12,268 nt of DNA from an uncultured Oscillospiraceae bacterium (lineage in GTDB: Bacteria; Bacillota; Clostridia; Oscillospirales; Oscillospiraceae), in NCBI GenBank assembly GCA_910587395.1, contig CAJULJ010000069.1, forward strand, positions 1 through 12,268, given 5' to 3'. Shown here piece by piece: positions 6,676 through 12,268 of this stretch. Each line of letters opens with the position of its first letter. The stretch's first letter is position 1. Position numbers and translations under genes: made by a program. The notes beneath the pieces were generated by a model. It did no database searches. It was not told the origin of the DNA and saw nothing but the letters and a program-made list of their open reading frames with translations.

Positions 6676-6789
6676 ATGAAAGTCAGACCGTCTGTCAAGC
6701 CCATGTGCGAGAAGTGCAAGATCATCAAGCGCAAGGGCAAAGTCATGGTCATTTGCGAAAACCCCAAGCACAAGCAGAGACAAGGTTAA
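6676..6789 (+). CDS. rpmJ: 50S ribosomal protein L36, zinc form
   Basis: This 37-residue protein is read MKVRPSVKPMCEKCKIIKRK and then GKVMVICENPKHKQRQG. Zinc ligands are C11, C14, C27 and H32, marking the zinc-containing (C+) form. L36 is the smallest large-subunit protein and organises 23S rRNA late in assembly. The ATG at 6676 follows CAGGAGGTTA. Position between infA and rpsM is the usual order. Confidence 0.97.
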   Translation: MKVRPSVKPMCEKCKIIKRKGKVMVICENPKHKQRQG

Positions 6790-6805
6790 AGGAGGGGCAT
6801 AGAGT

Positions 6806-7174
6806 ATGGCACGTATTGCCGGCATTGATCTGCCGAAGGAAAAGCGAGTCGAGATCGGACTCACCTATATTTATGGCATTGGCCGCACCAGCGCGGGCAA
6901 GATCCTCAAGGAGGCGGGCATCAACCCCGATACCCGCGTGAAGGATCTGACCGACGCCGAGGAGGCCAAGCTGCGTGAGATCATCAGCCACGAGTACACC
7001 GTGGAGGGCGACCTGCGCCGCAATGTGGCGATGGATATCAAGCGCCTGACCGAAATCGGCTGCTACCGTGGCGTCCGCCATCGCAAAGGCCTCCCCGTGC
7101 GCGGGCAGCGTTCCAAGACCAACGCCCGCACCCGCAAGGGTCCCAAGCGCACCGTCGCCAACAAGAAGAAGTAA
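6806..7174 (+). CDS. rpsM: 30S ribosomal protein S13
   Basis: The protein has 122 residues. It begins MARIAGIDLPKEKRVEIGLTYIYGIGRTSA and ends with the basic tail RGQRSKTNARTRKGPKRTVANKKK that reaches toward the decoding region. S13 lies in the 30S head, contacts the P-site tRNA and forms bridges to L5. The ATG follows AAGGAGGGGC. It heads the classical alpha cluster (S13-S11-S4-alpha-L17). I could not identify an S4-binding pseudoknot in the 16-bp gap upstream, so E. coli-style autoregulation at this site is not supported. Confidence 0.98.
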   Translation: MARIAGIDLPKEKRVEIGLTYIYGIGRTSAGKILKEAGINPDTRVKDLTDAEEAKLREIISHEYTVEGDLRRNVAMDIKRLTEIGCYRGVRHRKGLPVRGQRSKTNARTRKGPKRTVANKKK

Positions 7175-7190
7175 GGAGGGATAACGTCAC

Positions 7191-7586
7191 ATGGCTGCTA
7201 ACAAAAAAGTAATCAAGCGCCGCCGCGAGCGCAAAAACGTGGAGAAGGGTCAGGTGCATATCCGTTCCTCCTTCAACAACACCATGATCACCGTCACCGA
7301 TATGCAGGGCAACGCCCTGTCCTGGGCTTCCTCCGGTGAGATGGGCTTCCGGGGCTCCCGGAAATCCACCCCCTTCGCCGCCCAGACCGCCGCTGAGACC
7401 GCCGCCAACGCCGCCATCGAGCAGTGCGGACTCAAGAGCGTCGAGGTGTACGTCAAGGGTCCCGGCCAGGGCCGTGAGGCCGCGATCCGCGCGCTGCAGG
7501 CCGTGGGCCTGGAGGTCACCCTCATCAAGGACGTGACCCCCGTCCCCCACAACGGCTGCCGCCCGCCCAAGCGCCGCCGCGTCTGA
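7191..7586 (+). CDS. rpsK: 30S ribosomal protein S11
   Basis: The 131-residue protein shows the S11 core SFNNTMITVTDMQGNALSWASSGEMGFRGSRKSTPFAAQ and the invariant C-terminus PVPHNGCRPPKRRRV. S11 is in the platform of the small subunit and lines the mRNA exit region near the E site. The lysine/arginine-rich N-terminus (KKVIKRRRERKNVEKG) is common in Gram-positives. The ATG follows AAGGAGGG with normal spacing. Confidence 0.98.
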   Translation: MAANKKVIKRRRERKNVEKGQVHIRSSFNNTMITVTDMQGNALSWASSGEMGFRGSRKSTPFAAQTAAETAANAAIEQCGLKSVEVYVKGPGQGREAAIRALQAVGLEVTLIKDVTPVPHNGCRPPKRRRV

Positions 7587-7607
7587 TCTGGAAGGAGGAA
7601 AACCGAT

Positions 7608-8207
7608 ATGGCTAAGAATATGCAGCCCTACCTGAAGCGCTGCCGCACGCTGGGCATCTCCCCCGCCGTCATGGGCGTGAACAAGGAGTCCAACCGGAAC
7701 CCCGGCCCCCAGCGCCGCCCCAAGAAGAGCGAGTACGCGCTCCAGCTCACGGAAAAGCAGAAGGTCAAGTTCGTGTACGGCGTGTTGGAGAAGCAGTTCC
7801 GCGCCTACTACGAGAAGGCCGCCCGTATGAAGGGCAACACCGGCGATGAGCTGATGACCCTGCTGGAACGCCGCCTGGATAACGTGGTGTTCCGTCTGGG
7901 CCTGGCCGCCACCCGGCGCGAGGCCCGCCAGTTGGTCAACCACGGCCACTTCACTGTCAACGGCAAGCGGGTGAATATCCCCTCTTACCTGGTGAAGCCC
8001 GGCGAGGTGGTTGCCGTCCGCGATAAGAGCCGCTCCTCCGCAAAGTTCAAGAAGATCGTGGAGGACGACCGTTTTGTGGCCGCTCCCAAGTGGTTAGAGA
8101 AAAATAAGAACGCTCCGCTGGAGGGCAAGGTCATCGCCATGCCGCAGCGGGACGACATCGACTTCGACGTGGCCGTTAACCTCATCGTGGAGTTGTACTC
8201 CAAGTAA
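7608..8207 (+). CDS. rpsD: 30S ribosomal protein S4, zinc-free form
   Basis: The 199-residue protein carries an S4 RNA-binding domain at about residues 88-150 (LERRLDNVVFRLGLAATRREARQLVNHGHFTVNGKRV) and the conserved end MPQRDDIDFDVAVNLIVELYSK. S4 nucleates assembly of the 16S rRNA 5' domain and shapes the mRNA entry channel. The N-terminal CxxC zinc knuckle seen in many homologues is absent. The N-terminus reads MAKNMQPYLKRCRTLGISPA rather than the common MARYTGP type and looks divergent for about 50 residues. Its gene lies between rpsK and rpoA, unlike the separate rpsD of Bacillus subtilis. The ATG follows GGAAGGAGG. Confidence 0.97.
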   Translation: MAKNMQPYLKRCRTLGISPAVMGVNKESNRNPGPQRRPKKSEYALQLTEKQKVKFVYGVLEKQFRAYYEKAARMKGNTGDELMTLLERRLDNVVFRLGLAATRREARQLVNHGHFTVNGKRVNIPSYLVKPGEVVAVRDKSRSSAKFKKIVEDDRFVAAPKWLEKNKNAPLEGKVIAMPQRDDIDFDVAVNLIVELYSK

Positions 8208-8234
8208 TGCCGCTCCCACGGCAACCGGACGCTC

Positions 8235-8280
8235 CGCCGCGTGACGGCGCGGCAGCGGGTCCGCCCCTTGACGGGCCCGC
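8235..8280 (+). other. Two tandem hairpins in the rpsD-rpoA spacer
   Basis: CGCCG/CGGCG at 8235-8249 and GCGGGTCCG/CGGGCCCGC at 8255-8280 (one G-U pair, 8-base loop) form consecutive GC-rich hairpins. The second is followed by TTTGTGG, only three U residues, so it is at best a weak attenuator or RNA processing site. It sits about 34 bases upstream of the rpoA ribosome binding site and could set the ratio of RNA polymerase alpha to ribosomal proteins; that role is an inference. Confidence 0.45.
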
Positions 8281-8331
8281 TTTGTGGACGCCCGGATGCT
8301 TTCGCCAATGTTAAAGGAGGGTAACACACGA

Positions 8332-9282
8332 ATGGTAGAAATCCAGAAGCCGCGCATCGAATGTATCGAAAATGTTGGCGACGAGTCCTACGGCAAGTAC
8401 GTGGTCGAGCCGCTGGAGCGGGGGTACGGCACCACCATCGGCAACTCCCTGCGCCGCATCCTGCTGTCCTCCCTGCCCGGCACGGCGGTCACGGGCATTA
8501 AGATCGCCGGCGTGCAGCATGAGTTCTCCGTGATCCCCGGGATCAAGGAGGACGTGACGGAGATCGTCCTGAACATCAAGGGCATTGTCGCCAAGCTGTA
8601 CAGCGAAGGGGTCAAAACGGTCTACATCGAGGCCGCGGGCGAGGGTGAGGTCGTCGCCGGCGACATCAAGACGGACAGTGACGTGGAGATCCTGAACCCT
8701 GACCACCACATTGCCACCCTGGGTCCTGAGGCTTCGCTGAATATGGAGCTGACCCTCTCCCAGGGCCGGGGCTATGTCACCGCCGACCGGAACAAGCCTG
8801 CCCAGGCCGTCATCGGCCTGATCCCCGTGGACTCTGTGTATACGCCCGTGCGCAAGGTGAACTACTTTGTGGAGAACACCCGCGTGGGCGACGCCACCGA
8901 CTACGACAAGCTGACCCTGGAGGTCTGGACCAACGGCACTATCTCCGCCCGGGACGCGGTGTCCCTGGGGGCACGCATCCTGGTGGACCACTTCACCCTG
9001 TTCACTGACCTGTCCGAGACCATGGGCTCCAAGGCCACGGTGGTGGAGAAGGCGGAGGCTCAGCGGGACAAGGTGCTGGAGCTGACCATTGAGGAGCTGG
9101 ACCTGTCCGTGCGGTCCTTCAACTGCCTGAAGCGGGCCAACATCAACACGGTGGAGGATCTGATCTCCAAGACCGAGGACGAGATGATGAAGGTGCGCAA
9201 TCTGGGCCGCAAGTCTCTGGAGGAAGTCATCAACAAGCTGGCCATGATGGGCCTGTCCCTGGCCAACGACGAGAACCTGTAA
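8332..9282 (+). CDS. rpoA: DNA-directed RNA polymerase subunit alpha
   Basis: The 316-residue protein has both domains. The N-terminal dimerisation domain (about 1-230) includes GYGTTIGNSLRRILLSSLPG, the signature of the alpha-NTD. The C-terminal domain (about 250-316) includes ELDLSVRSFNCLKRANINTVEDL and RNLGRKSLEEVINKLAMMGLSL, with helix-hairpin-helix surfaces that bind UP-element DNA and activators. It forms the assembly scaffold of RNA polymerase. I place the start at the ATG at 8332 because AAAGGAGGG lies just upstream at 8313-8321 and MVEIQKPRIE is the normal beginning. An upstream in-frame GTG at 8284 has no ribosome binding site. Confidence 0.98.
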   Translation: MVEIQKPRIECIENVGDESYGKYVVEPLERGYGTTIGNSLRRILLSSLPGTAVTGIKIAGVQHEFSVIPGIKEDVTEIVLNIKGIVAKLYSEGVKTVYIEAAGEGEVVAGDIKTDSDVEILNPDHHIATLGPEASLNMELTLSQGRGYVTADRNKPAQAVIGLIPVDSVYTPVRKVNYFVENTRVGDATDYDKLTLEVWTNGTISARDAVSLGARILVDHFTLFTDLSETMGSKATVVEKAEAQRDKVLELTIEELDLSVRSFNCLKRANINTVEDLISKTEDEMMKVRNLGRKSLEEVINKLAMMGLSLANDENL

Positions 9283-9390
9283 AAAGAGAGAGAGTAAAGG
9301 CAATGCAGGGGTATGTAACGTTCCTCTCTGTATGCATGGCGGGTCTGCCATGTCCCGGGAAATACCGGGTGCCAGAACGAATTTAATCAG

Positions 9391-9413
9391 GACTTCGCCA
9401 CGCGAGGTCGAAG
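9391..9413 (+). promoter_or_regulatory. Possible structure next to the rplQ ribosome binding site
   Basis: GACTTCG at 9391-9397 can pair with CGAGGTC at 9403-9409 (one G-U pair), leaving the ribosome binding site GAAGGAG (9410-9416) free. The same CTTCG at 9393-9397 can instead pair with CGAAG at 9409-9413, covering the start of that site. Two further small hairpins, ATGGC/GCCAT at about 9334-9349 and CCCGG/CCGGG at about 9354-9369, lie upstream in the 143-bp rpoA-rplQ spacer. Whether this is a real translational control is unknown. Confidence 0.3.
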
Positions 9414-9425
9414 GAGTGCTTTCAA

Positions 9426-9767
9426 ATGGCTAAGAACCGCAAGCTGGGCCGTACCAGCGACCAGCGCCGCGCCATGCTGCGCGCCATGACCACTTATCTG
9501 CTGGAGAACGGGCAGATCAAGACCACCTACGCCCGCGCGAAGGAGGTCGCTCCCATTGCGGAGAAGATGATCACCCTGGGGAAGAAGAACGATTTGGCCG
9601 CTTACCGTCAGGCTCTGTCCTATATCACCAAGGAGAGCGTGGCCAACAAGCTGTTCCACGAGATCGCCCCCAAGTACGCCGACCGCAACGGCGGCTACAC
9701 CCGGGTGCTGAAGATGGGCCCCCGCCGCGGCGACGCGGCCGAGATGGCCATCATCCAGCTGGTGTGA
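9426..9767 (+). CDS. rplQ: 50S ribosomal protein L17
   Basis: The 113-residue protein begins MAKNRKLGRTSDQRRAMLRA and ends GGYTRVLKMGPRRGDAAEMAIIQLV, both diagnostic for L17. L17 lies near the polypeptide exit tunnel opening. It is the last gene of the alpha cluster and is followed directly by a strong terminator. No energy-coupling-factor transporter genes (ecfA/ecfT), which follow rplQ in many Firmicutes, occur here, so the cluster ends earlier than is common. Confidence 0.98.
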   Translation: MAKNRKLGRTSDQRRAMLRAMTTYLLENGQIKTTYARAKEVAPIAEKMITLGKKNDLAAYRQALSYITKESVANKLFHEIAPKYADRNGGYTRVLKMGPRRGDAAEMAIIQLV

Positions 9768-9774
9768 TTGATGA

Positions 9775-9808
9775 AAAGCTCCTCTGCCGTGCGGCAGGGG
9801 AGCTTTTT
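9775..9808 (+). terminator. Intrinsic terminator of the ribosomal operon
   Basis: The stem AAAGCTCCTCTGCC (9775-9788) pairs with GGCAGGGGAGCTTT (9793-9806) with one G-U pair and a four-base loop, and the 3' side runs into TTTTT. The stem begins 7 bases after the rplQ stop, so it is the natural end of the superoperon transcript. Confidence 0.93.
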
Positions 9809-9904
9809 GCGTAAGCCTGCGTTCCGCTGGGAGAAAGGCGGCGCCGCAAAGGGCAGTGACAGATGTGGAGGCCGAATTCAGCGCAAAAAAGTGCGAATTA
9901 ACCA

Positions 9905-9933
9905 TTGACTTTACCGGAAAAATATGATAATAT
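9905..9933 (+). promoter_or_regulatory. Sigma-A-type promoter for the riboswitch-transporter unit
   Basis: TTGACT at 9905-9910 and TAATAT at 9928-9933 are separated by exactly 17 bases, and TGA directly before the -10 gives an extended TGn element. The area just upstream (9876-9900) is AT-rich with an imperfect palindrome built on AATTC and GAATT, possibly a UP element. Transcription would start at about 9940, some 20 bases before the riboswitch. Confidence 0.82.
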
Positions 9934-9959
9934 CCCCCCATCAACCAAGTGAATACCGT

Positions 9960-10121
9960 TTGATAGAGGCGCGGACACCATGCGTACCGCGGAGCAAGGC
10001 CAGGCAGCCGCTCCGCGGGAGAGGGGTGAGCCGCCGAAGGTGAGGGGACCTGCCTGGGTCCCCAGCCTGGGCCGTGGGAGAATATCCCCCGGACTGTCAC
10101 AAGTTTGTGGAGCGCTATCAA
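9960..10121 (+). ncRNA. Lysine riboswitch (L box) aptamer
   Basis: The conserved L-box blocks occur in order: GATAGAGGCGC at the 5' end, GAGCCGCCGAAGG in the middle (10028-10040), GGACTGTCAC at 10091-10100 and TGGAGCGCTATC at the 3' end. P1 is TTGATAG (9960-9966) with CTATCAA (10115-10121). P2 is CCGCGGAGC (9987-9995) with GCTCCGCGG (10010-10018), P3 is GGGGACC (10044-10050) with GGTCCCC (10057-10063), and P5 includes CACAA/TTGTG at about 10098-10109. The family senses free L-lysine and turns expression off when lysine is abundant. It lies directly upstream of an NhaC-family gene on the same strand. Confidence 0.95.
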
Positions 10122-10158
10122 TTCACCGTCCATTTGCGGCGGCGGGTTTTGCCTGTTG

Positions 10159-10188
10159 CGGGCGCTCCTGTTGGAGCGCTCGTTTTTT
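10159..10188 (+). terminator. Riboswitch-controlled terminator (expression platform)
   Basis: CGGGCGCTCC (10159-10168) pairs with GGAGCGCTCG (10173-10182) around a TGTT loop and is followed by six T residues. The aptamer's 3' segment contains the same heptamer, GGAGCGC at 10109-10115, which can pair instead with GCGCTCC at 10162-10168 to form an antiterminator. Lysine binding would hold the 10109-10115 segment in the aptamer and free the terminator. This is a direct sequence basis for transcription attenuation. Confidence 0.9.
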
Positions 10189-10229
10189 GTGGTCTTTCGG
10201 CATTTACTGGAATGTAAGGAGAGAGAAGA

Positions 10230-11963
10230 ATGAAAAGAAGAAACCGTCTGGGCGTCATCGCACTGATTGTAATGCTGATGTTCGCCCTGACAACCACCGC
10301 GTTCGCCGCCACAGAGGACCCCACGGAGCTCACCGGCACCAAGTACATCGAGTGCCCGGACTGCGGCACCCTGGGTGTGGTCCTGTCCGACGAGGGCGAG
10401 GCCGTCCCCTGCGAAACCTGCGCGGACAGCGAATACACAGGCTACATCCTGTCCCCCAGCAACTTCTACAACACCGTTTGGTCCCTCCTGCCCCCCGTCA
10501 TCGCCATCGCGCTGGCGCTGATTACCAAGGAGGTCTACTCCTCCCTGTTCATCGGGATTTTGATGGGCGGGCTGTTGTACTCCAATTTCTCCTTCGAGGG
10601 GACCGTCCTGCACGCCTTCAACGACGGAATCGTGGCCTCTCTGTCCGATGGGTACAACGTGGGCATCCTGATCTTCCTGGTGATCCTGGGCGCTATCGTG
10701 TGCCTGATGAACAAGGCGGGGGGCTCCGCCGCCTTCGGACGCTGGGCCCAAAAGAACATCCACTCCCGAGTGGGCGCGCAGCTGTCCTCCATCCTGCTGG
10801 GCTGCCTGATCTTCATCGACGACTACTTCAACTGCCTTACCGTGGGCTCCGTTATGCGGCCCATCACCGACAAGCACAACGTGTCCCGGGCCAAGCTGGC
10901 TTACCTGATCGACGCCACCGCCGCCCCGGTGTGCATCATTGCCCCCATCTCGTCCTGGGCCGCCGCTGTGGCCGCCTTCGCCGAGGACGGCCAGGGCCTG
11001 AACCTGTTCATCCGCGCCATCCCATATAACTTCTACGCCCTGTTCACCATCGTGATGATGGTCGGCCTGGTGGTGCTCAATGTAGACTTCGGCCCCATGG
11101 CCAAGTTTGAGAAGAACGCCGTGGAGAAGGGCGACCTGTTCTCCGGCTCCAACCCCTATGCCACCATGACGGATGATGTGGATGAGTCCAAGGGCTCCGT
11201 GCTGGACCTGGTGCTGCCCATCGTGGTGCTGGTGGTAGCCTGCGTCATCGGCATGATCTACTCCGGGGAGTTCTTCTCCGGGGCGGATTTCATCACCGCC
11301 TTCTCGAACTCGGACGCCTCCGTGGGCCTGATGCTGGGCTCCGCCTTCGGGCTGGTGTTCGCCATCATCTATTACCTGATCCGCCGCTCCATGTCCTTCC
11401 GGGACATCATGGGCTGCATCCCCGAGGGCTTCAAGGCCATGGTGCCCGCCATCATGATCCTCACCTTTGCCTGGTCCCTGAAGGGCATGACCGATTCTCT
11501 GGGCGCGAAATTTTTCGTCCGCGACTTTGTGCGCACCGCCTCCGGCATCCAGGTGCTGCTGCCTGTGATCGTGTTCGTGGTGGGCTGCCTGCTGGCCTTC
11601 GCCACCGGTACCTCCTGGGGCACATTCGGCATCCTCATCCCCATTGTTCAGAACGTGTTTTCCATGGATAACCCCCTGGCCATCATCTGCATCTCCGCCT
11701 GCATGGCCGGCGCGGTGTGCGGCGACCACTGCTCCCCCATTTCCGACACCACCATCATGGCCTCCGCAGGGGCTCAATGCGACCACGTGAACCATGTGTC
11801 CACCCAGCTGCCCTACGCCATCTCCTGCGCGGTGATTACGGGCGTCACGTATCTTATCGCGGGCGTGCTGGCCTTCGCGGGCGCGCCGGGGCTGATCGCC
11901 CTGCCCATCGGCATTGTGATGATGCTCGGATTTCTGTTCTTCATGAAGAAAAAAAGCGCGTAA
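10230..11963 (+). CDS. NhaC-family Na+-coupled transporter, candidate lysine transporter (LysW type)
   Basis: The 577-residue integral membrane protein belongs to the NhaC-type Na+/H+ antiporter superfamily. Diagnostic segments are GCLIFIDDYFNCLTVGSVMRP (about 191-211, with adjacent D197 and D198), ATGTSWGTFGILIP (458-471) and GDHCSPISDTTIMASAGAQC (498-517) followed by DHVNHVSTQLPYA. About a dozen hydrophobic segments are visible. Before the core is a signal-like start (basic MKRRNR, hydrophobic to residue 20, AFA at 24-26) and a short segment with C42, C45, C61 and C64, suggesting an exported zinc ribbon. The lysine riboswitch upstream supports lysine as substrate, since comparative genomics has assigned NhaC-type LysW proteins to L-box regulons. 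Sodium/proton antiport or another amino acid remains possible. The ATG follows AAGGAG at 10216-10221. Confidence 0.88.
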   Translation: MKRRNRLGVIALIVMLMFALTTTAFAATEDPTELTGTKYIECPDCGTLGVVLSDEGEAVPCETCADSEYTGYILSPSNFYNTVWSLLPPVIAIALALITKEVYSSLFIGILMGGLLYSNFSFEGTVLHAFNDGIVASLSDGYNVGILIFLVILGAIVCLMNKAGGSAAFGRWAQKNIHSRVGAQLSSILLGCLIFIDDYFNCLTVGSVMRPITDKHNVSRAKLAYLIDATAAPVCIIAPISSWAAAVAAFAEDGQGLNLFIRAIPYNFYALFTIVMMVGLVVLNVDFGPMAKFEKNAVEKGDLFSGSNPYATMTDDVDESKGSVLDLVLPIVVLVVACVIGMIYSGEFFSGADFITAFSNSDASVGLMLGSAFGLVFAIIYYLIRRSMSFRDIMGCIPEGFKAMVPAIMILTFAWSLKGMTDSLGAKFFVRDFVRTASGIQVLLPVIVFVVGCLLAFATGTSWGTFGILIPIVQNVFSMDNPLAIICISACMAGAVCGDHCSPISDTTIMASAGAQCDHVNHVSTQLPYAISCAVITGVTYLIAGVLAFAGAPGLIALPIGIVMMLGFLFFMKKKSA

Positions 11964-11969
11964 CATACG

Positions 11970-11996
11970 AAACCCCCGCCGAAAGGCGGGGGTTTT
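11970..11996 (+). terminator. Intrinsic terminator after the transporter gene
   Basis: AAACCCCCGCC (11970-11980) pairs perfectly with GGCGGGGGTTT (11985-11995) around a GAAA tetraloop, and the 3' side ends in TTTT. It begins 6 bases after the stop codon and makes the transporter a single-gene transcription unit. Confidence 0.93.
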
Positions 11997-12007
11997 GCCG
12001 TGCAACG

Positions 12008-12036
12008 TTGACTTTCGCTGTCGCATGATGTAAAAT
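12008..12036 (+). promoter_or_regulatory. Sigma-A-type promoter ahead of the mini-gene
   Basis: TTGACT at 12008-12013 and TAAAAT at 12031-12036 are 17 bases apart. It uses the same -35 hexamer as the promoter at 9905. Transcription from about 12043 would give a leader of about 70 bases containing small hairpins (TCCC/GGGA at 12046-12059 and GGTTTG/CAAACC at 12077-12094), the latter ending just before the ribosome binding site. Confidence 0.75.
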
Positions 12037-12111
12037 GATGCCGGGTCCCGTGTCAGGGAATTCGGCAACGGCAGGCGGTTTGGCTGCTCAAACCCGAAAG
12101 GGGGTGAGTAC

Positions 12112-12198
12112 ATGCCCATTATTGTGACCTTCCATCCGTTCGGTTATACCGTAACGATCAGGATCACGAAAAGGGACAACCGCCACTCCGACAAGTGA
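12112..12198 (+). CDS. 28-residue cationic mini-protein, function unknown
   Basis: The frame reads MPIIVTFHPFGYTVTIRITK and then RDNRHSDK, followed by a stop. A near-ideal ribosome binding site, AAAGGGGGTGA (12097-12106), lies five bases before the ATG, and a good promoter precedes it. The peptide has a hydrophobic, aromatic, beta-prone first half and a basic tail (R17, K20, R21, R24, K28). Codons 22-28 and the stop lie inside a strong hairpin (12176-12205). I do not recognise an established family with certainty. Short peptides with an NRHSDK-like tail seem familiar from Clostridia, but that is a recollection only. A regulatory leader peptide, a small toxin of a type I system, or a structural RNA that happens to encode a peptide are all possible. 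Confidence 0.55.
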   Translation: MPIIVTFHPFGYTVTIRITKRDNRHSDK

Positions 12199-12205
12199 CG
12201 GTTGT
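12176..12205 (+). other. Hairpin overlapping the end of the mini-gene
   Basis: ACAACCGCCACT (12176-12187) and AGTGACGGTTGT (12194-12205) pair at 11 of 12 positions around the loop CCGACA. The downstream bases GCTAGTGATT are not a proper U-run, so termination would be poor in its present form. The stop codon TGA lies in the 3' arm. Confidence 0.8.
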
Positions 12206-12217
12206 GCTAGTGATTTA

Positions 12218-12268
12218 GAGCCTATCCCAAAATAAATGTATCTGTGGTAAAATGCTCAAGGGTGATGA
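12218..12268 (+). mobile_element. Possible outer end of an insertion sequence, cut by the window edge
   Basis: GAGCCTATCCCAAAA at 12218-12232 resembles the GAGxCTxTCCCAAAA-type terminal inverted repeats seen in several IS5- and IS1182-like elements of Firmicutes. About 15 bases further in, TGGTAAAAT (12245-12253) looks like an extended -10 element, and AAGGGTGATGA at the edge could be a ribosome binding site and start region for a transposase. No transposase codons are visible, and the matching right end lies outside the window, so this is a tentative call from terminal-repeat likeness and layout. Confidence 0.35.

Noticed and set aside
9980..11029. + strand open frame covering the riboswitch and part of the transporter in another frame
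   Set aside because: It crosses the conserved riboswitch and an intrinsic terminator and is out of frame with the clearly conserved transporter.
9387..12119. Very long open frame on the - strand opposite rplQ and the transporter gene
   Set aside because: It is antisense to two clear genes, rich in His, Gly, Gln and Asp as expected from reading GC-biased codons backward, and crosses terminators and a riboswitch. No ribosome binding site or domain supports it.
1..12268. CRISPR array, tRNA or rRNA genes, prophage genes
   Set aside because: No regularly spaced direct repeats, no tRNA cloverleaf or rRNA sequence, and no phage structural or integrase genes were seen.

Overview
This window is the downstream half of a bacterial ribosomal-protein superoperon (spc and alpha clusters), followed by a separate riboswitch-controlled transporter gene and a small accessory stretch. 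The DNA is GC-rich with strongly G/C-biased third codon positions. The S14 is the zinc type, rpsD lies between rpsK and rpoA (in Bacillus subtilis it is unlinked), and a small KOW-domain gene sits between map and infA. Together these suggest a GC-rich Clostridia member, probably an Oscillospiraceae-like gut anaerobe. The taxon is an inference; no 16S gene is present.

Region 1 (2-9767), all on the + strand: rplE (3' end only), rpsZ, a 306-bp spacer rich in dyad symmetry, rpsH, rplF, rplR, rpsE, rpmD, rplO, secY, adk, map, a KOW RNA-binding protein, infA, a 232-bp hairpin-rich spacer, rpmJ, rpsM, rpsK, rpsD, rpoA and rplQ. Most genes are 0-20 bp apart and carry GGAGG-type ribosome binding sites, so they are probably co-transcribed. 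They couple ribosome assembly, initiation (IF1), RNA polymerase alpha, protein export (SecY), nascent-protein processing (MetAP) and adenylate balance (Adk). A strong intrinsic terminator closes the cluster at 9775-9808.

Region 2 (9876-11996): an independent transcription unit. It has a good sigma-A promoter, a clear lysine riboswitch (L box) with a terminator/antiterminator expression platform, an NhaC-family sodium-coupled transporter (candidate LysW-type lysine transporter), and an intrinsic terminator. The transporter is unusual in having a predicted signal peptide and a short exported segment with two CxxC pairs before its first core membrane helix.

Region 3 (12008-12268): a second sigma-A-like promoter drives a 28-residue cationic mini-protein whose last codons lie inside a near-perfect hairpin. 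It is followed by what looks like the outer end of an insertion sequence cut off by the window edge.

The most interesting material is not in the ribosomal genes. It is the riboswitch plus metal-ribbon transporter, the mini-gene with its 3' hairpin, and the palindromic elements lodged in the ribosomal operon.
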